Counted from the stretch's first letter, positions 23,653-33,216 are shown. The stretch: DNA of 64,000 bases from Dyadobacter sp. NIV53 (GCF_019711195.1 NZ_CP081299.1:5986501-6050500); one strand, 5' to 3'. Translations and numbers: made by a program. The notes: a model not told the origin generated them from the letters alone.

Positions 23653-25358
23653 CTTCTCAATTATAGGACTACCCAGAGCGGTCAGGTAAATTTTATTTAC
23701 TTGACCGCTTTTGTTGTTTAAATGTGATCTGCAAATGGACTACCGTCCCAAAATGTTCGAATTTAGGTTTATCAGTGTTTGTCTTTAGTTTTGCGAGCCT
23801 AGTTGGTAAGTTTGATAATTCTTTTCAGATTTACTGCGAAGATGGCTAATGCTCCCTGCATCTGCATATTTTCAATTCCATAAGATGTTGCGCGGCCATA
23901 GCCATGGACATTCTTTAATTCACTGTTTTTTGCTTCGATCTTATACCGATGTTTTATTTTCTGCTTGTAATAGTCAGTTTCCTGAAAGGCTGTCTGTTGG
24001 AGGTGCGAGTCCGATTTTATGCTCACTGAATAGGATTTCGTTTTGGCCCCCCGCTTATAACAGTTCTCACTTAAGGGACAGATTTTACACTTCTCGACAT
24101 CGAAATAGTAGGTATAGGTCTGATTTGTCCCCACATTCTTCCTTCCCTGACGTGCCTTTCGAATGGCCAGATGCCCGGCCGGGCATACGAACATGTCCGC
24201 ATCTTTGTTGTAATCGAAGCGGTCTTCATTCTTTCTGGATCCTTGGGTAATAGAAGGGTTCAGCTTGGCAACCACCTTGATATCCTGCTCACTGGTTAGT
24301 TGAAGATTATCCTTTCCCGAATAGGCTGAATCGCCGATGATCGTGTCTACTTCAATGCCGTTGTCCTGGCTGATCTGCAAAAGTTCAGGAAGTTGTGGAC
24401 CATCTCCCTTTTCTCCCGAGGTGACCACTGCGGCGGTAATAATACGTTCTTCTGTCATGGCAATATGGGTCTTGTAGCCAAAGAACTTGCTGTCAGACGA
24501 TTTATGGCCCGTCCTGGCATCGCTGTCTTTGGAGAGCGTATAGTTCTCCAAAGTATCCTCCATTGTTTCCTTTAACAGGTTTAGTTTTTCCTTGATCGCA
24601 GGGATATAGATCAACGTCTGATCCGATTCTATACACTTCGCAAGCTCATTACAATAGGCAAGCTCCTTTTCGAGCTCGCCCGAATCATTCTTTTTAGGCA
24701 TACGCTCTTTAATGTCAGCATCCACAGCATAAACGGCTTTGCGTAAAAGCTTTGAATGCTCCCTAAGCACCTTAAGGGCTGAATGTGGATTAGATCTGGA
24801 AAGCGAATGGGTAGCATCTACGATAATGGATCGAGAGCAAACAATACCCTTTTCAATCGCTATGGAGACTGTTTTGCCTATCAACAGCTTCAATAAGTCG
24901 GCATCTTTCAAACGCAATTTTCTAAACTTTGTCAAAGAGCTCGGATTGATGACTTCATCCTCGGGGGCCATGCCAAGGAAATACTTGAAGGACATATCGT
25001 AGCGGGAACGTTCGACTACATCTACGTCTGAAATGGTGTAGATTGTCTTCAGCAACAGGAATTTGAACATCCGTACGGGGCTCTGTGCTGCACGTCCGTT
25101 ATCAGAACAATATTTACCTGCAAGCTCATCATAAATGAAGCTAAAGTCGATCAATTCATTAATCCTGCGAAGAAGATTGTCCTTGGGAATGATCAGGTCA
25201 TACAATCCGGCGAACGCAGTAAATTGAATTTTTTGTTGGTGAATTAACATCTGAATCCCTTTCTAAATCCACCTTAAGATACCAAAAAAGGAGCAGAAAA
25301 ACTTAATTTCCTACTCCTTTCTCTGACTCAGATACAAGAGGACTTTTTCAGTACCCTC
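23637..25358 (-). mobile_element. IS1182-family-like insertion sequence, 1722 bp
   Basis: Bounded by 16-bp imperfect terminal repeats and 8-bp direct repeats GCATAAGC, with one intact transposase gene on the minus strand. Inside the left end is a hairpin (23677-23690 with 23696-23709, 13 of 14 bases complementary), and ahead of the transposase start is another (25287-25293 with 25314-25320). Such end hairpins often shield an IS from outside transcription. The intact gene, near-identical ends and clear duplication point to a recent insertion. The element is inserted inside a former terminator hairpin (see findings). Confidence 0.88.
23799..25250 (-). CDS. IS1182-family transposase
   Basis: 483-residue DDE transposase, full length for the family. 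The N-terminal DUF772-type region includes KFLLLKTIYTISDVDVVERSRYDMSFKYFLG. The probable catalytic residues are D145 (SIIVDATHS), the Asp of TIIGDSAYSG near residue 305, and the Glu in KIEAKNSELKNVHGYGRA near residue 445. A Cys cluster (CKICPLSENCYKRG) precedes the third motif, as in many IS1182 members. No frameshift, so the element may be active. Confidence 0.92.
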   Translation of the reverse strand: MLIHQQKIQFTAFAGLYDLIIPKDNLLRRINELIDFSFIYDELAGKYCSDNGRAAQSPVRMFKFLLLKTIYTISDVDVVERSRYDMSFKYFLGMAPEDEVINPSSLTKFRKLRLKDADLLKLLIGKTVSIAIEKGIVCSRSIIVDATHSLSRSNPHSALKVLREHSKLLRKAVYAVDADIKERMPKKNDSGELEKELAYCNELAKCIESDQTLIYIPAIKEKLNLLKETMEDTLENYTLSKDSDARTGHKSSDSKFFGYKTHIAMTEERIITAAVVTSGEKGDGPQLPELLQISQDNGIEVDTIIGDSAYSGKDNLQLTSEQDIKVVAKLNPSITQGSRKNEDRFDYNKDADMFVCPAGHLAIRKARQGRKNVGTNQTYTYYFDVEKCKICPLSENCYKRGAKTKSYSVSIKSDSHLQQTAFQETDYYKQKIKHRYKIEAKNSELKNVHGYGRATSYGIENMQMQGALAIFAVNLKRIIKLTN

Positions 25359-25366
25359 GCATAAGC
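25343..25366 (-). repeat. Right end of the IS: IRR and target duplication
   Basis: IRR CTTTTTCAGTACCCTC (25343-25358) followed by the second copy of GCATAAGC (25359-25366). The duplication is identical to the left copy. Confidence 0.85.
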
Positions 25367-25377
25367 TGACCCTTTTC
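25365..25377 (-). terminator. Right half of an IS-split terminator
   Basis: GCTGACCCTTTTC here pairs imperfectly with AAAAGGCCAGC at 23620-23630, on the far side of the IS. Joined without the IS and with one copy of the duplication they form a hairpin with loop ATAA and, read leftward, a T7 run. It would lie just under 100 bases after the stop of the DUF4394 gene. Confidence 0.6.
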
Positions 25378-25462
25378 TAAGTTTAAATCTCTGGTAATCG
25401 AATGCTGTTTACTGAAACGGATGCATTACCAGCGAATACATTTTATGGTTACAAACATTATT

Positions 25463-27049
25463 TTACAAACCGAAACCAAGTGCCAGACCTTTTGTCGCAC
25501 TGCTGAATCCATATTTAAGCTGTGCAGCTCCCGTTACAAGGTCGACTGTGTAAACGCTGGTAGTACCGCCAACTGTAAAAATACCATAAGCAGTACCGGT
25601 AGTGTTGCCAATATCAAAACCCAGATCCGGACTTACATCAACACCAAGATTTTTGGGGTCAGTTAAAATTCCATCATTCGGCGGTGTTTGCTTGTAAAGT
25701 ATGTTAGCCTGGCTGTCTATATCATACAAGGCAGTATTGGCTGCAACCACACCAGGATAGCTATTGGTATAAGCCACTGCGGTGATGAAAGGAGAGGTGC
25801 CCGTAATGGTTCCGTCTACAATAGTAACACCGTCTGTGACATTAATCCGAAGGTTTTGTCCATTGTCGCTCACAACCCTGAGCCTGTCTGCTGCGGGATT
25901 AAAATCCACTCCAAAGTACGTTCCGCTTAACGTTACAGGCGAGCTGTCAGCAAGTTTCAGGCTCACAAGTTCAGTTGCAAGGCCCGAACCTAAGTCTACT
26001 CCGTAGATTTTACTGTTATTTCCCAGTGCATGCAAGCGACCGTTAACAGGCCTGATGTCAATTCCCAAAAGCACTACGCCAGCCGGCAACCCGCCAATAG
26101 CTTTGCTTCCCAGCTCACTTCCCGATAAGGGGTTGAAAATGGTGAGTTTGTTTGCAGCATCGAGTGCATAAGCAACAGGCAGCGAAGGAATCGCAATACC
26201 AACAATATTTACTCCTGTTGGCAGGTCACCCAGTTTTTGAAGTCTGCCTGAGGTTAAATCCACAAAATCCAGCTCCCACTTTCCATCAAATTTCACTGAT
26301 GCGATCGGGTATACATCCGATGCATTCACATCCGGTGATATGTCAAATCCGCCTACTTCGCTGATATCCAGGCCAAGTCCGCCAACCGCTACGAGTGCTC
26401 CCGGATTAGGAGGATTTTGTATGTAAAGCATATCGGCAGCCGGATCAATATCGTACAAAGTAGTGCCGACACCAGCCGGTGCAGCAGTTACGCCCGCACG
26501 GCTATTGGTATAAGCCACCGCGCCAACCATCGGATTGGCCGGTCCGTTCAAAGGAGAATCGCCCGCAACAACGGCTCCGGTTTCAGGATGTAAGCGCAGG
26601 TTTTGTGCAGTACTCGTTACCACACGGATTCGGTCGACAGTTGGATTAAAATCAAATCCGATTTCGGCACCTGCGAGTGTAGTAGCAATAGGCGCTGTGC
26701 CAATTCTTGTTGCTTTACCCTGCTGGTCACCAGTTTTAAAATTTACCTGGTAAAGGTTACTTTGTTTGCTGATGGCGTATAACTGTCCGGTTGCAGGACG
26801 GAAATCAATTCCTGCCAGAACATCCCCGCTTTCAAGTCCGGTAATTGCAAACGAGCGCAGTGGTGAAGCTGTGTTTTTAACATTAATTTCGTGAAGCTGG
26901 TTGTTATCGGATAAAGCAAAAAATATACGGTCAGGCAGTGTCTGTTCTACGGGAGGCATGCGATGATCTTCGCAGGAAAATAAAGCCAGCGAAGATGCAA
27001 GAGCCAGGACGGATAGTGTTTGTTTTGAAAAATGGTCAAAGAATCTCAT
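25463..27049 (-). CDS. DUF4394 lipoprotein, duplicated propeller-like domain
   Basis: 528 residues. Lipoprotein signal MRFFDHFSKQTLSVLALASSLALFSC, with the lipobox Cys followed by EDHRMPP. The mature protein has two tandem copies of a DUF4394 module; both carry the motifs FFALSDNNQL/AYALDAANKL, GIDFRPATGQLYAI/GIDIRPVNGRLHAL, DFNPTVDRIRVV/DFNPAADRLRVV and QNLR, about 230 residues apart. Exported to the periplasm or outer membrane; the family has no established reaction. Monocistronic by spacing. Its own terminator is interrupted by the IS. Confidence 0.88.
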   Translation of the reverse strand: MRFFDHFSKQTLSVLALASSLALFSCEDHRMPPVEQTLPDRIFFALSDNNQLHEINVKNTASPLRSFAITGLESGDVLAGIDFRPATGQLYAISKQSNLYQVNFKTGDQQGKATRIGTAPIATTLAGAEIGFDFNPTVDRIRVVTSTAQNLRLHPETGAVVAGDSPLNGPANPMVGAVAYTNSRAGVTAAPAGVGTTLYDIDPAADMLYIQNPPNPGALVAVGGLGLDISEVGGFDISPDVNASDVYPIASVKFDGKWELDFVDLTSGRLQKLGDLPTGVNIVGIAIPSLPVAYALDAANKLTIFNPLSGSELGSKAIGGLPAGVVLLGIDIRPVNGRLHALGNNSKIYGVDLGSGLATELVSLKLADSSPVTLSGTYFGVDFNPAADRLRVVSDNGQNLRINVTDGVTIVDGTITGTSPFITAVAYTNSYPGVVAANTALYDIDSQANILYKQTPPNDGILTDPKNLGVDVSPDLGFDIGNTTGTAYGIFTVGGTTSVYTVDLVTGAAQLKYGFSSATKGLALGFGL

Positions 27050-27281
27050 AGATTATGTAGATATGGTTAGTAATAGCTATTCCTGACCATATACGTGTAA
27101 CTGACCTGTTCAGATTAAAATTTGTCAATATTTTTAATATTAATTTAATCCCGTTTTAATGTGAAAATTAATTTGTTCATTTTAAAGCTGATAATCAGTT
27201 ATTTGTGGTTTTTTTTTTAACCAAAATGATTTTAACTCTTTTGAAAACGAATGTTAAGCATCTAACCACTTAATCCATAAA

Positions 27282-27344
27282 AAATGCTCAGATTAATATG
27301 AACCAGATGTGTTTAAACATCATTTCATATTAATCTGAGCATTT
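27282..27344 (-). terminator. Strong terminator after the TIM-barrel gene
   Basis: A perfect 21-bp inverted repeat (27282-27302 with 27324-27344). The 21-nt loop itself contains GATGT/ACATC around GTTTAAAC, so the hairpin can close further. Read leftward it ends in T6. About 65 bases after the stop at 27409. The rest of 27050-27281 is AT-rich and holds nothing else I can identify. Confidence 0.85.
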
Positions 27345-27408
27345 GCCTTTTGAAACATTAAAAGACAGTAATCCTGTTTAAAAATAGTTCATCAAAAGTA
27401 TTTGCCGG

Positions 27409-28344
27409 TTACCCGATTACCTTTCTGATATTTTTGTAGCAAAGGTCAACACTGTCAAAAGACGGTGCAAGATCGTATTCTACAAAGAAGTATTTCAATC
27501 CTGCAATATCCGCAGCTTCGAAGATCCGTTTGAAATCCACAACACCTGTACCAACTTCTGTGATCGTCTGCAAATCACTTTTGATATCTTTTACGTGCCA
27601 CAAAGGAAAACGGCCGGGCTGTTCTTTAAACAAAGCAACAGGGTCTTTTCCAGCCTTGGTTGCCCATGCAAGATCCAGTTCCATTTTTACCAGATCTTTG
27701 TCGGTTTGGGATAAAACAAGTTCATACGGGGTTTTTCCGCCTTCAACAGCATCAAATTCGGTAGCGTGATTGTGGTAAGCAAAACCAATCCCGGCTTTTT
27801 TACTTGCTTCACCGGTTTTTTGAAATACTTCAATAGAATTTTTAATCTCTTCCATGGTACCAACCGGCGTACTTGCGCAAACCAGATAACTGAGTTCACC
27901 TTCTGCGGCGTCGTTTACCAGTTGCTGGTAATTGTCACGGAGGTTCATCATAGGCGGAATGGTAATGGGTTTGCCATCCGCACCGAGAGGCATTTTACCA
28001 CCTGCCGGCATTTTAAAAGGTGCGCCCAGCGCGTGGTGTGCGCGCCATTTCATTCCCAAACCTTCGACCAGTTTTTTAAATTCTTTGGGTGTATAACCAT
28101 AATAGCCACCGCGTGTACTGAATGCAGATTCTATTTCTTTGTATCCGATAGAAGCTATTTTTTCAAGCGTTGCTTTCGGATCATTATTCATTTTTTCAAA
28201 TACAGTAAACAGCTGAATTCCGGCCGGCCTTTCAGCCGGAAAAAAACCGGACAAATTTTCAGCTTTTGACAAATAAGGAATTGCAAGGCTGCCTGCTGCC
28301 AGTAATCCTGCTTTTTTTATAAAACTTCTTCTATCCGTATTCAT
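27409..28344 (-). CDS. Tat-exported sugar phosphate isomerase/epimerase-like TIM barrel
   Basis: 311 residues. Twin-arginine signal at the N-terminus (TDRRSFIKKAGLLAAGS). The mature part is an AP-endonuclease-2/xylose-isomerase-like TIM barrel; visible family features are GIQLFTVFEKM, YKEIESAF, FAYHNHATEFD, MELDLAWATKAGKDP and LWHVKDIK, where the His, Glu and Asp residues usually bind the divalent metal. Probably isomerises or epimerises a sugar in the periplasm; the substrate is unknown. It follows the PQQ-dehydrogenase gene by 30 bp, so the two form an operon, fitting a role on oxidised or related sugars. Confidence 0.88.
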   Translation of the reverse strand: MNTDRRSFIKKAGLLAAGSLAIPYLSKAENLSGFFPAERPAGIQLFTVFEKMNNDPKATLEKIASIGYKEIESAFSTRGGYYGYTPKEFKKLVEGLGMKWRAHHALGAPFKMPAGGKMPLGADGKPITIPPMMNLRDNYQQLVNDAAEGELSYLVCASTPVGTMEEIKNSIEVFQKTGEASKKAGIGFAYHNHATEFDAVEGGKTPYELVLSQTDKDLVKMELDLAWATKAGKDPVALFKEQPGRFPLWHVKDIKSDLQTITEVGTGVVDFKRIFEAADIAGLKYFFVEYDLAPSFDSVDLCYKNIRKVIG

Positions 28345-28374
28345 GTTGATACTATTTATGAGTTCGTAATGGGA

Positions 28375-31218
28375 TTATAATTTAGCTTCCTGCTGAAATG
28401 TGATTTTTGAGAATGAAAGCAGGGGTTCAATAGCTTTGGCCTTATCGTTTTTGAATACCAGATAAATGTCATGTTTACCCTGCGTATCTTTCAAAGTGAG
28501 AATAACCGGCGGCCTGGCAAACGGATTGCGTTGCTTTACAACCTCACCGGGCTTTGCATTTTTCTTCTCACTTTCCATTTCCGCCATCACTTTCGCAATA
28601 TCCACTTCGGGTGCAATTTCTACTTTCTGTTCCCCTACAAGCTGGCCAGTTGGAGAATCCAGCCTGATTTCAATGGTGCCGCCCACGCTGCCTTCTCTTC
28701 GTTGTGCCGCAGCGTTCAGTTCTAACTGCTGAATACCACTCAGATCAATTTCTTTGAAACCAAGATAACTGTTCGAGAAAGCAACAGCACTAAATCCCAG
28801 TCCGGCTACACCCAATGCTTTTAATTCTATTCCTTTTTGTATCGGCGCTTCGGCTGCATTCATTTCAGGACTTTTTAGTACGATCATTTCTTCCGAAGTC
28901 TGCGCAGGAATTGGTTTTGCTCCGTTCACTGCATGGTCTGTAAAAGCCGCACGAATCAGGACCGAACCTTTGCCATTATCACCTTTTGGGATTTCCGGTT
29001 TATATTCGCCGGCCACGGGCAAAGTACTCAGTGTTTTATCGGTACTGTTCAGGATATATTTTACAATAACTTCCGCATCGGCAACCGGTAGGGCCGGATG
29101 AGCAGCCATCGCTACTTCTCCCCAAACGCCTGAACCGCCTTCCAATACTTTTTTAACCAGCTTGTCAATAGCACCTGGCTGCCCTTTGTATTTATTGGAT
29201 ACATCCGCAAATGATGGACCGACCGATTTGGTATTTGGCTGGTGGCAGACCTTGCAATCACTTTTACTCATCAACACCTGGGCAACGGCGAACTGTGTGG
29301 ATGCATCAACGCTGCGCTGGTTCTGAATTACTTCTGCATAATCGAAACCTTCGGAAGTGTAATCAATACTTACAGCAACCTGGTCGGCTTTGATCTTGCC
29401 ATCCGCGAGGCTTCCATCTTCTTTATCGTCCACGGCAACTGCGTATTTGATTGGTTTATTCGGGAAGAAAAACGATTTATTTCCTGCCAGATTTACCGAA
29501 ACCTGTGGCGGTTCATTGCCAGCCACTATTTTTACCGACTGGCTGTTACTTGCGCCTTTCGCATCCGTTACTGTCAGCGTTGCGGTGTAAACACCATTTT
29601 TATCAAATGAAACGGTAGGATTTGCAGTTACAAATTGTTTTGGAGTCGTACCGGGGCTGGTTATTTTCCAGCTGTATTTCAATGCATCTCCGTCAAAATC
29701 TTTTGTTCCTGCTGATGAAAGTACAGCCTGAAAGGGAACTTTGCCACCTTTTTTATCAACCGAAGCCTGTACAACAGGTTTGCGATTTCCACCGTTATAC
29801 TCAATCCGGATCAGGCGTGAATTGTCGCTTTTACGAAACCAGTTGCTGCCATATTCAAGTATATACAAATCTCCGTCGGCCCCGAATTTGATATCAATCG
29901 GTTGTACCGGATGGTAATTGGGCAATACGCGTTCCATAGAATCAAAGTCTCCGTTTTCTTTCATCGCGATCGCCATGATCCAGCCACGGGAAAAATCAGC
30001 CGCAATCCATTTTCCTTCATAATACGCAGGCCATGGGCGTTTTGGGTTTTTAAAATCTGTACGGTGGTACACCGGCCCGCCTGTTGCACTCCGTGAACCG
30101 GAACCAACCAATGGGAATTTCTCCGAAACACCGTATGGATAATAAATAAAGGTAGGTTCGGTCGGAAACAATTCTTTTAAACCGGTATTGTTTGGGGAAC
30201 TGTTGACCAGTTTTTTAGGGTCTTTTTTTGCCAAAGGTTTATTGGTACCATAATCAAAAACCGGAAACGCCTGGTCGTCGGCTACAAACCATGGCCAGCC
30301 AAAATTACCCGGTTTGCGTGCCTGGTTCAGTTCATCATAACCTCTTGGCCCGATCTCGGAATCTTCGCCCGCATCCGGTCCCACTTCACCCCAGTATACG
30401 TAGCCTGTTTTGCTGTCCACAGAAATTCTCCATGCATTGCGATGGCCCATTGAATATATTTCAGGCCTTGTGAGTGCAGTTCCTTTTGGATAAAGATTTC
30501 CTTCTGGTATTGTATATGTTCCATCGGCCTCAGGATGTATTCTGAGGATTTTTCCTCTCAAATCGTTCGTATTTCCTGCATGTCCCTGATCATCCCAGCT
30601 GCTGCGGCCAGGGCGTTCATCTGTTTGTGCTGCCTGCTGGTTTCCGGTATTATTACCCACAGTCAGATAAAGGTTTCCAGCTTTATCCCAGGTCATTCCA
30701 CCGCCCGTGTGACAGCAAACTTCACGCTGGGTGGTAACTTCCAGAACGACTTTTTTAGAATCATCCACGAGTTGATCGTCACGCATTTCCCAGCGGCTTA
30801 ATACATGTTTTTTTTCAGTAGGGTGGGCATAATACAAATAAATCCAGTGGTTTTTGGCATAATTCGGATCCAGTGTCAGGCCCATCAGTCCTTCTTCTGC
30901 TTCTCTGACAACACCTTCTGCACTGGTATATTTGGTGTTTACAGGTATGGTAGCGATCAGGTCCGTAGTTTTGGTTGCAGCATTGTATTTCTTTAAAGCG
31001 CCCTTTCTTTCGGCAATGTAAGCACTGCCATCCGCAAGTACTTCAAAAACCATGGGTTCGTCAAGATTATCAGCAATGACAACAGGAGTGAAGCGGCTTT
31101 CGTCGGGTTTGGTGCTATCCTGTAAAGTGAAAGAAGCCAGGAAAGCTATTCCAAAAATATTGACAGAAAGTATAGCCGGCCGAATGAACTTTCGGCGAAT
31201 AGCATACAAATTTATCAT
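28375..31218 (-). CDS. PQQ-dependent sugar dehydrogenase fused to PKD, cytochrome c and CBM6-like domains
   Basis: 947 residues with an N-terminal signal (IFGIAFLASFTLQ). Residues about 40-490 are a soluble-glucose-dehydrogenase-type propeller (LDEPMVFEVLADG, GLMGLTLDPNY, CCHTGGGMTWDKAGNLYLTVG). A PKD domain follows (about 500-585), then class I cytochrome c with haem motif C655-K-V-C-H659 and a likely Met ligand in the GEVAMAAHP region. Residues about 780-947 resemble a CBM6-type carbohydrate-binding module (LGFKEIDLSGIQQLELNAAA, HDIYLVFKN). Expected to oxidise sugars in the periplasm and pass electrons to its own haem. First gene of a two-gene operon with the TIM-barrel isomerase; separated from the SusD gene by a terminator. 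The true substrate cannot be told from sequence. Confidence 0.9.
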   Translation of the reverse strand: MINLYAIRRKFIRPAILSVNIFGIAFLASFTLQDSTKPDESRFTPVVIADNLDEPMVFEVLADGSAYIAERKGALKKYNAATKTTDLIATIPVNTKYTSAEGVVREAEEGLMGLTLDPNYAKNHWIYLYYAHPTEKKHVLSRWEMRDDQLVDDSKKVVLEVTTQREVCCHTGGGMTWDKAGNLYLTVGNNTGNQQAAQTDERPGRSSWDDQGHAGNTNDLRGKILRIHPEADGTYTIPEGNLYPKGTALTRPEIYSMGHRNAWRISVDSKTGYVYWGEVGPDAGEDSEIGPRGYDELNQARKPGNFGWPWFVADDQAFPVFDYGTNKPLAKKDPKKLVNSSPNNTGLKELFPTEPTFIYYPYGVSEKFPLVGSGSRSATGGPVYHRTDFKNPKRPWPAYYEGKWIAADFSRGWIMAIAMKENGDFDSMERVLPNYHPVQPIDIKFGADGDLYILEYGSNWFRKSDNSRLIRIEYNGGNRKPVVQASVDKKGGKVPFQAVLSSAGTKDFDGDALKYSWKITSPGTTPKQFVTANPTVSFDKNGVYTATLTVTDAKGASNSQSVKIVAGNEPPQVSVNLAGNKSFFFPNKPIKYAVAVDDKEDGSLADGKIKADQVAVSIDYTSEGFDYAEVIQNQRSVDASTQFAVAQVLMSKSDCKVCHQPNTKSVGPSFADVSNKYKGQPGAIDKLVKKVLEGGSGVWGEVAMAAHPALPVADAEVIVKYILNSTDKTLSTLPVAGEYKPEIPKGDNGKGSVLIRAAFTDHAVNGAKPIPAQTSEEMIVLKSPEMNAAEAPIQKGIELKALGVAGLGFSAVAFSNSYLGFKEIDLSGIQQLELNAAAQRREGSVGGTIEIRLDSPTGQLVGEQKVEIAPEVDIAKVMAEMESEKKNAKPGEVVKQRNPFARPPVILTLKDTQGKHDIYLVFKNDKAKAIEPLLSFSKITFQQEAKL

Positions 31219-31267
31219 AGGTTTTTTTAAATTTTAGGTTTTGGAAATATACCACTATTTAAATAAA

Positions 31268-31330
31268 AAATAGTCAATAATAAAGAGTAGCCAATTTTAA
31301 AAATATGACTGTTCCCACTATTGACTATTT
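31268..31330. promoter_or_regulatory. Long-spaced inverted repeat upstream of the PQQ dehydrogenase
   Basis: AAATAGTCAATA (31268-31279) and its perfect complement (31319-31330), 39 bases apart. It lies 50-110 bases upstream of the dehydrogenase start. Could be an operator read by a dimeric regulator, or a leader hairpin. No regulator is assigned. Confidence 0.4.
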
Positions 31331-31352
31331 ATATGAAAAAGTAGCTCATAAA

Positions 31353-31384
31353 AAAGTTGTCAGATCAAATGACCTGACAACTTT
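31353..31384 (-). terminator. Terminator after susD
   Basis: AAAGTTGTCAG (31353-31363) and CTGACAACTTT (31374-31384), a perfect 11-bp stem with a 10-nt loop and T5 when read leftward. It starts 6 bases after the SusD stop codon. Confidence 0.85.
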
Positions 31385-31390
31385 CAATAA

Positions 31391-33196
31391 TTAAAATCCG
31401 GCATTCTGTTTCAATGAAGAAACACCGCTTTGCGTGCTCAAATCAATCTGACGCTGCGGGATTGGATAGTATTCATTTTTATTGGCACTGAAATTTCCAC
31501 CGCGAATATCGGTTGTTACCGTACTTTCATAAGTAAAGTAAGCATTAATTGTAGTCTGCGCTGTGCCCCAGCGAACCAGGTCAAAGAAACGGTGGCCTTC
31601 CATTGCCAGTTCCAGTTTACGTTCAAAATAAATAGCTTTTAACGCCCCGTCTTTTCCTAAGCCAGCAAAAGCACCGGTTGGATAAACAGCGATTTTATAG
31701 TTGGCAGCAGGAGTTGTTGAAAATCCTTCCAGCGGGGCACTGTCATTTTTATATTTATACAAATAATTAACAGGGTCTGCCGCTCTTGCACGAACCATAT
31801 TTACATAAGTCTGAGCCTGAACAAGGTTATTCAATTGTGCCTCAGTTTCTGCTGCCATCAGCAATACATCAGCAAAACGGATCACATTGTAATTGATGGC
31901 CGTTCCCGGTGCCCATGAACTCTGGTCAGAATAAATATCCTGCGTTGCCTGCCAGTATATGTTTTTCTTAGGTGAATAAGGCCCAGCATAAGTTTGCCCC
32001 GGACTACGAATCCAGGAAGCTCCAGGATGGTATCCCCAGTCGTGATATGGCAATCCGCGACGTCCTACTGTCCAGTCAAGGCGGGGATCAAGCGTACCAG
32101 CATCCGGCGTAAAAGCCTGATTGGAAGCAATTCCGATATCACTTTTTACTACGTGTGAATTGTAATCATTTACATAAGGCAAACCAGTTTCAGCAGTCCG
32201 GTAAGAGTTCGCCAGATCAAGGCTAGGCTGATAGAATCCGCAGCAACGGAAAGGGCTGTCTCCATAAGGGAAGTTCAGCATGTCACCCTGATTGGCATTG
32301 GCGATATTGTTCGTTCCGTCATTCGCTGCCATTTGTATAGCAAATACAGATTCAGAGCTGTTATCGGTTGCAGCATCAAAATTGTCTTCGAACCGTTTTG
32401 TCAAAGCATATTTTAATCCGTTTACCGTTACACCCTGTGCTATTACAGCGTCGAACATAGTTTTGGCTTCTGCATATTTGTGCTGATACAGATAGGTTTT
32501 TGCCAGATAAGCACCTGCCGCCCATTTGTTCACTTTGCCAACCTGAGACTGGGTAGCAGCCATATTATCGTAAGCATACTGGAAATCGGCTTCAATTTTA
32601 GGCCAGATATCCGTTGTGTTAGGCTGGCTTCCTGCATCAATGGTTGCGATCGTTTCATCAATCCATGGAACATTATTGAACATCTTTTTCAGTTCGAAAT
32701 AATAATGTCCGCGTAAAAAACGGGCCTGTCCGCTGATATTGGCGCGGTCAGCATCGGATATCTCAGGTACCAGTGCCAATACCCTGATTACAGAGTTGGC
32801 ACGGTTAACTCCTTCGTAAACGGTTCTCCATTTACTGTTAAAATAACCATTACTAGGGTCGGCTGAAAATTTGGCAATGGCGTCAATCGCAGGCTGATCA
32901 CTTCCATCACTGCCTTTATGCGCATCCCCGCCTGCAATACTTCCGAAAGTCCAGTTGTCGGGGGAAGCCTCCCATGCGTTTGTTCCTGCAAGATTCAGTG
33001 CACTGTTATTTGCGTAAGACTGGCCATCAAGAGCGGCATAAGCACCTGTTAGCAGTGCATCAACACCGGCCGGAGTATTTAGCTGCTCTTCACTTAATGC
33101 ACCTTGTGCACCAATATCCAAAGCATCTTTGCAGGAATCCAGGACTACACCGCCAAGCAAAACGGATGCAGCTAATATATAATGTTTAAGTTTCAT
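31391..33196 (-). CDS. SusD/RagB-family outer-membrane lipoprotein
   Basis: 601 residues. Lipoprotein signal with the lipobox ending LDSC at residue 22. N-terminal region GALSEEQLNTPAGVDALLTGAYAAL and the C-terminal RagB/SusD signature (FERKLELAMEGHRFFDLVRWG, EYYPIPQRQIDLS) are clear. SusD proteins cap the SusC barrel on the cell surface and capture glycan or other ligand. Lies 20 bp after susC and is co-transcribed with it. Ligand unknown; no glycoside hydrolase is encoded next to it. Confidence 0.95.
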   Translation of the reverse strand: MKLKHYILAASVLLGGVVLDSCKDALDIGAQGALSEEQLNTPAGVDALLTGAYAALDGQSYANNSALNLAGTNAWEASPDNWTFGSIAGGDAHKGSDGSDQPAIDAIAKFSADPSNGYFNSKWRTVYEGVNRANSVIRVLALVPEISDADRANISGQARFLRGHYYFELKKMFNNVPWIDETIATIDAGSQPNTTDIWPKIEADFQYAYDNMAATQSQVGKVNKWAAGAYLAKTYLYQHKYAEAKTMFDAVIAQGVTVNGLKYALTKRFEDNFDAATDNSSESVFAIQMAANDGTNNIANANQGDMLNFPYGDSPFRCCGFYQPSLDLANSYRTAETGLPYVNDYNSHVVKSDIGIASNQAFTPDAGTLDPRLDWTVGRRGLPYHDWGYHPGASWIRSPGQTYAGPYSPKKNIYWQATQDIYSDQSSWAPGTAINYNVIRFADVLLMAAETEAQLNNLVQAQTYVNMVRARAADPVNYLYKYKNDSAPLEGFSTTPAANYKIAVYPTGAFAGLGKDGALKAIYFERKLELAMEGHRFFDLVRWGTAQTTINAYFTYESTVTTDIRGGNFSANKNEYYPIPQRQIDLSTQSGVSSLKQNAGF

Positions 33197-33216
33197 TTCT
33201 TTTCGAGTTTAACAGA

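Noticed and set aside
23418..23660. 80-codon open frame on the minus strand starting at 23660
   Set aside because: Its first residues (RSFFSALAYAGLF) are encoded by the IS end and the split terminator, so it is a chance fusion made by the insertion. No other ATG in frame gives a gene.
23620..25377. A 28-37-bp imperfect inverted repeat as the IS end
   Set aside because: Only the inner 16 bp belong to the element; the outer part is explained by the 8-bp target duplication and the hairpin arms of the old terminator.
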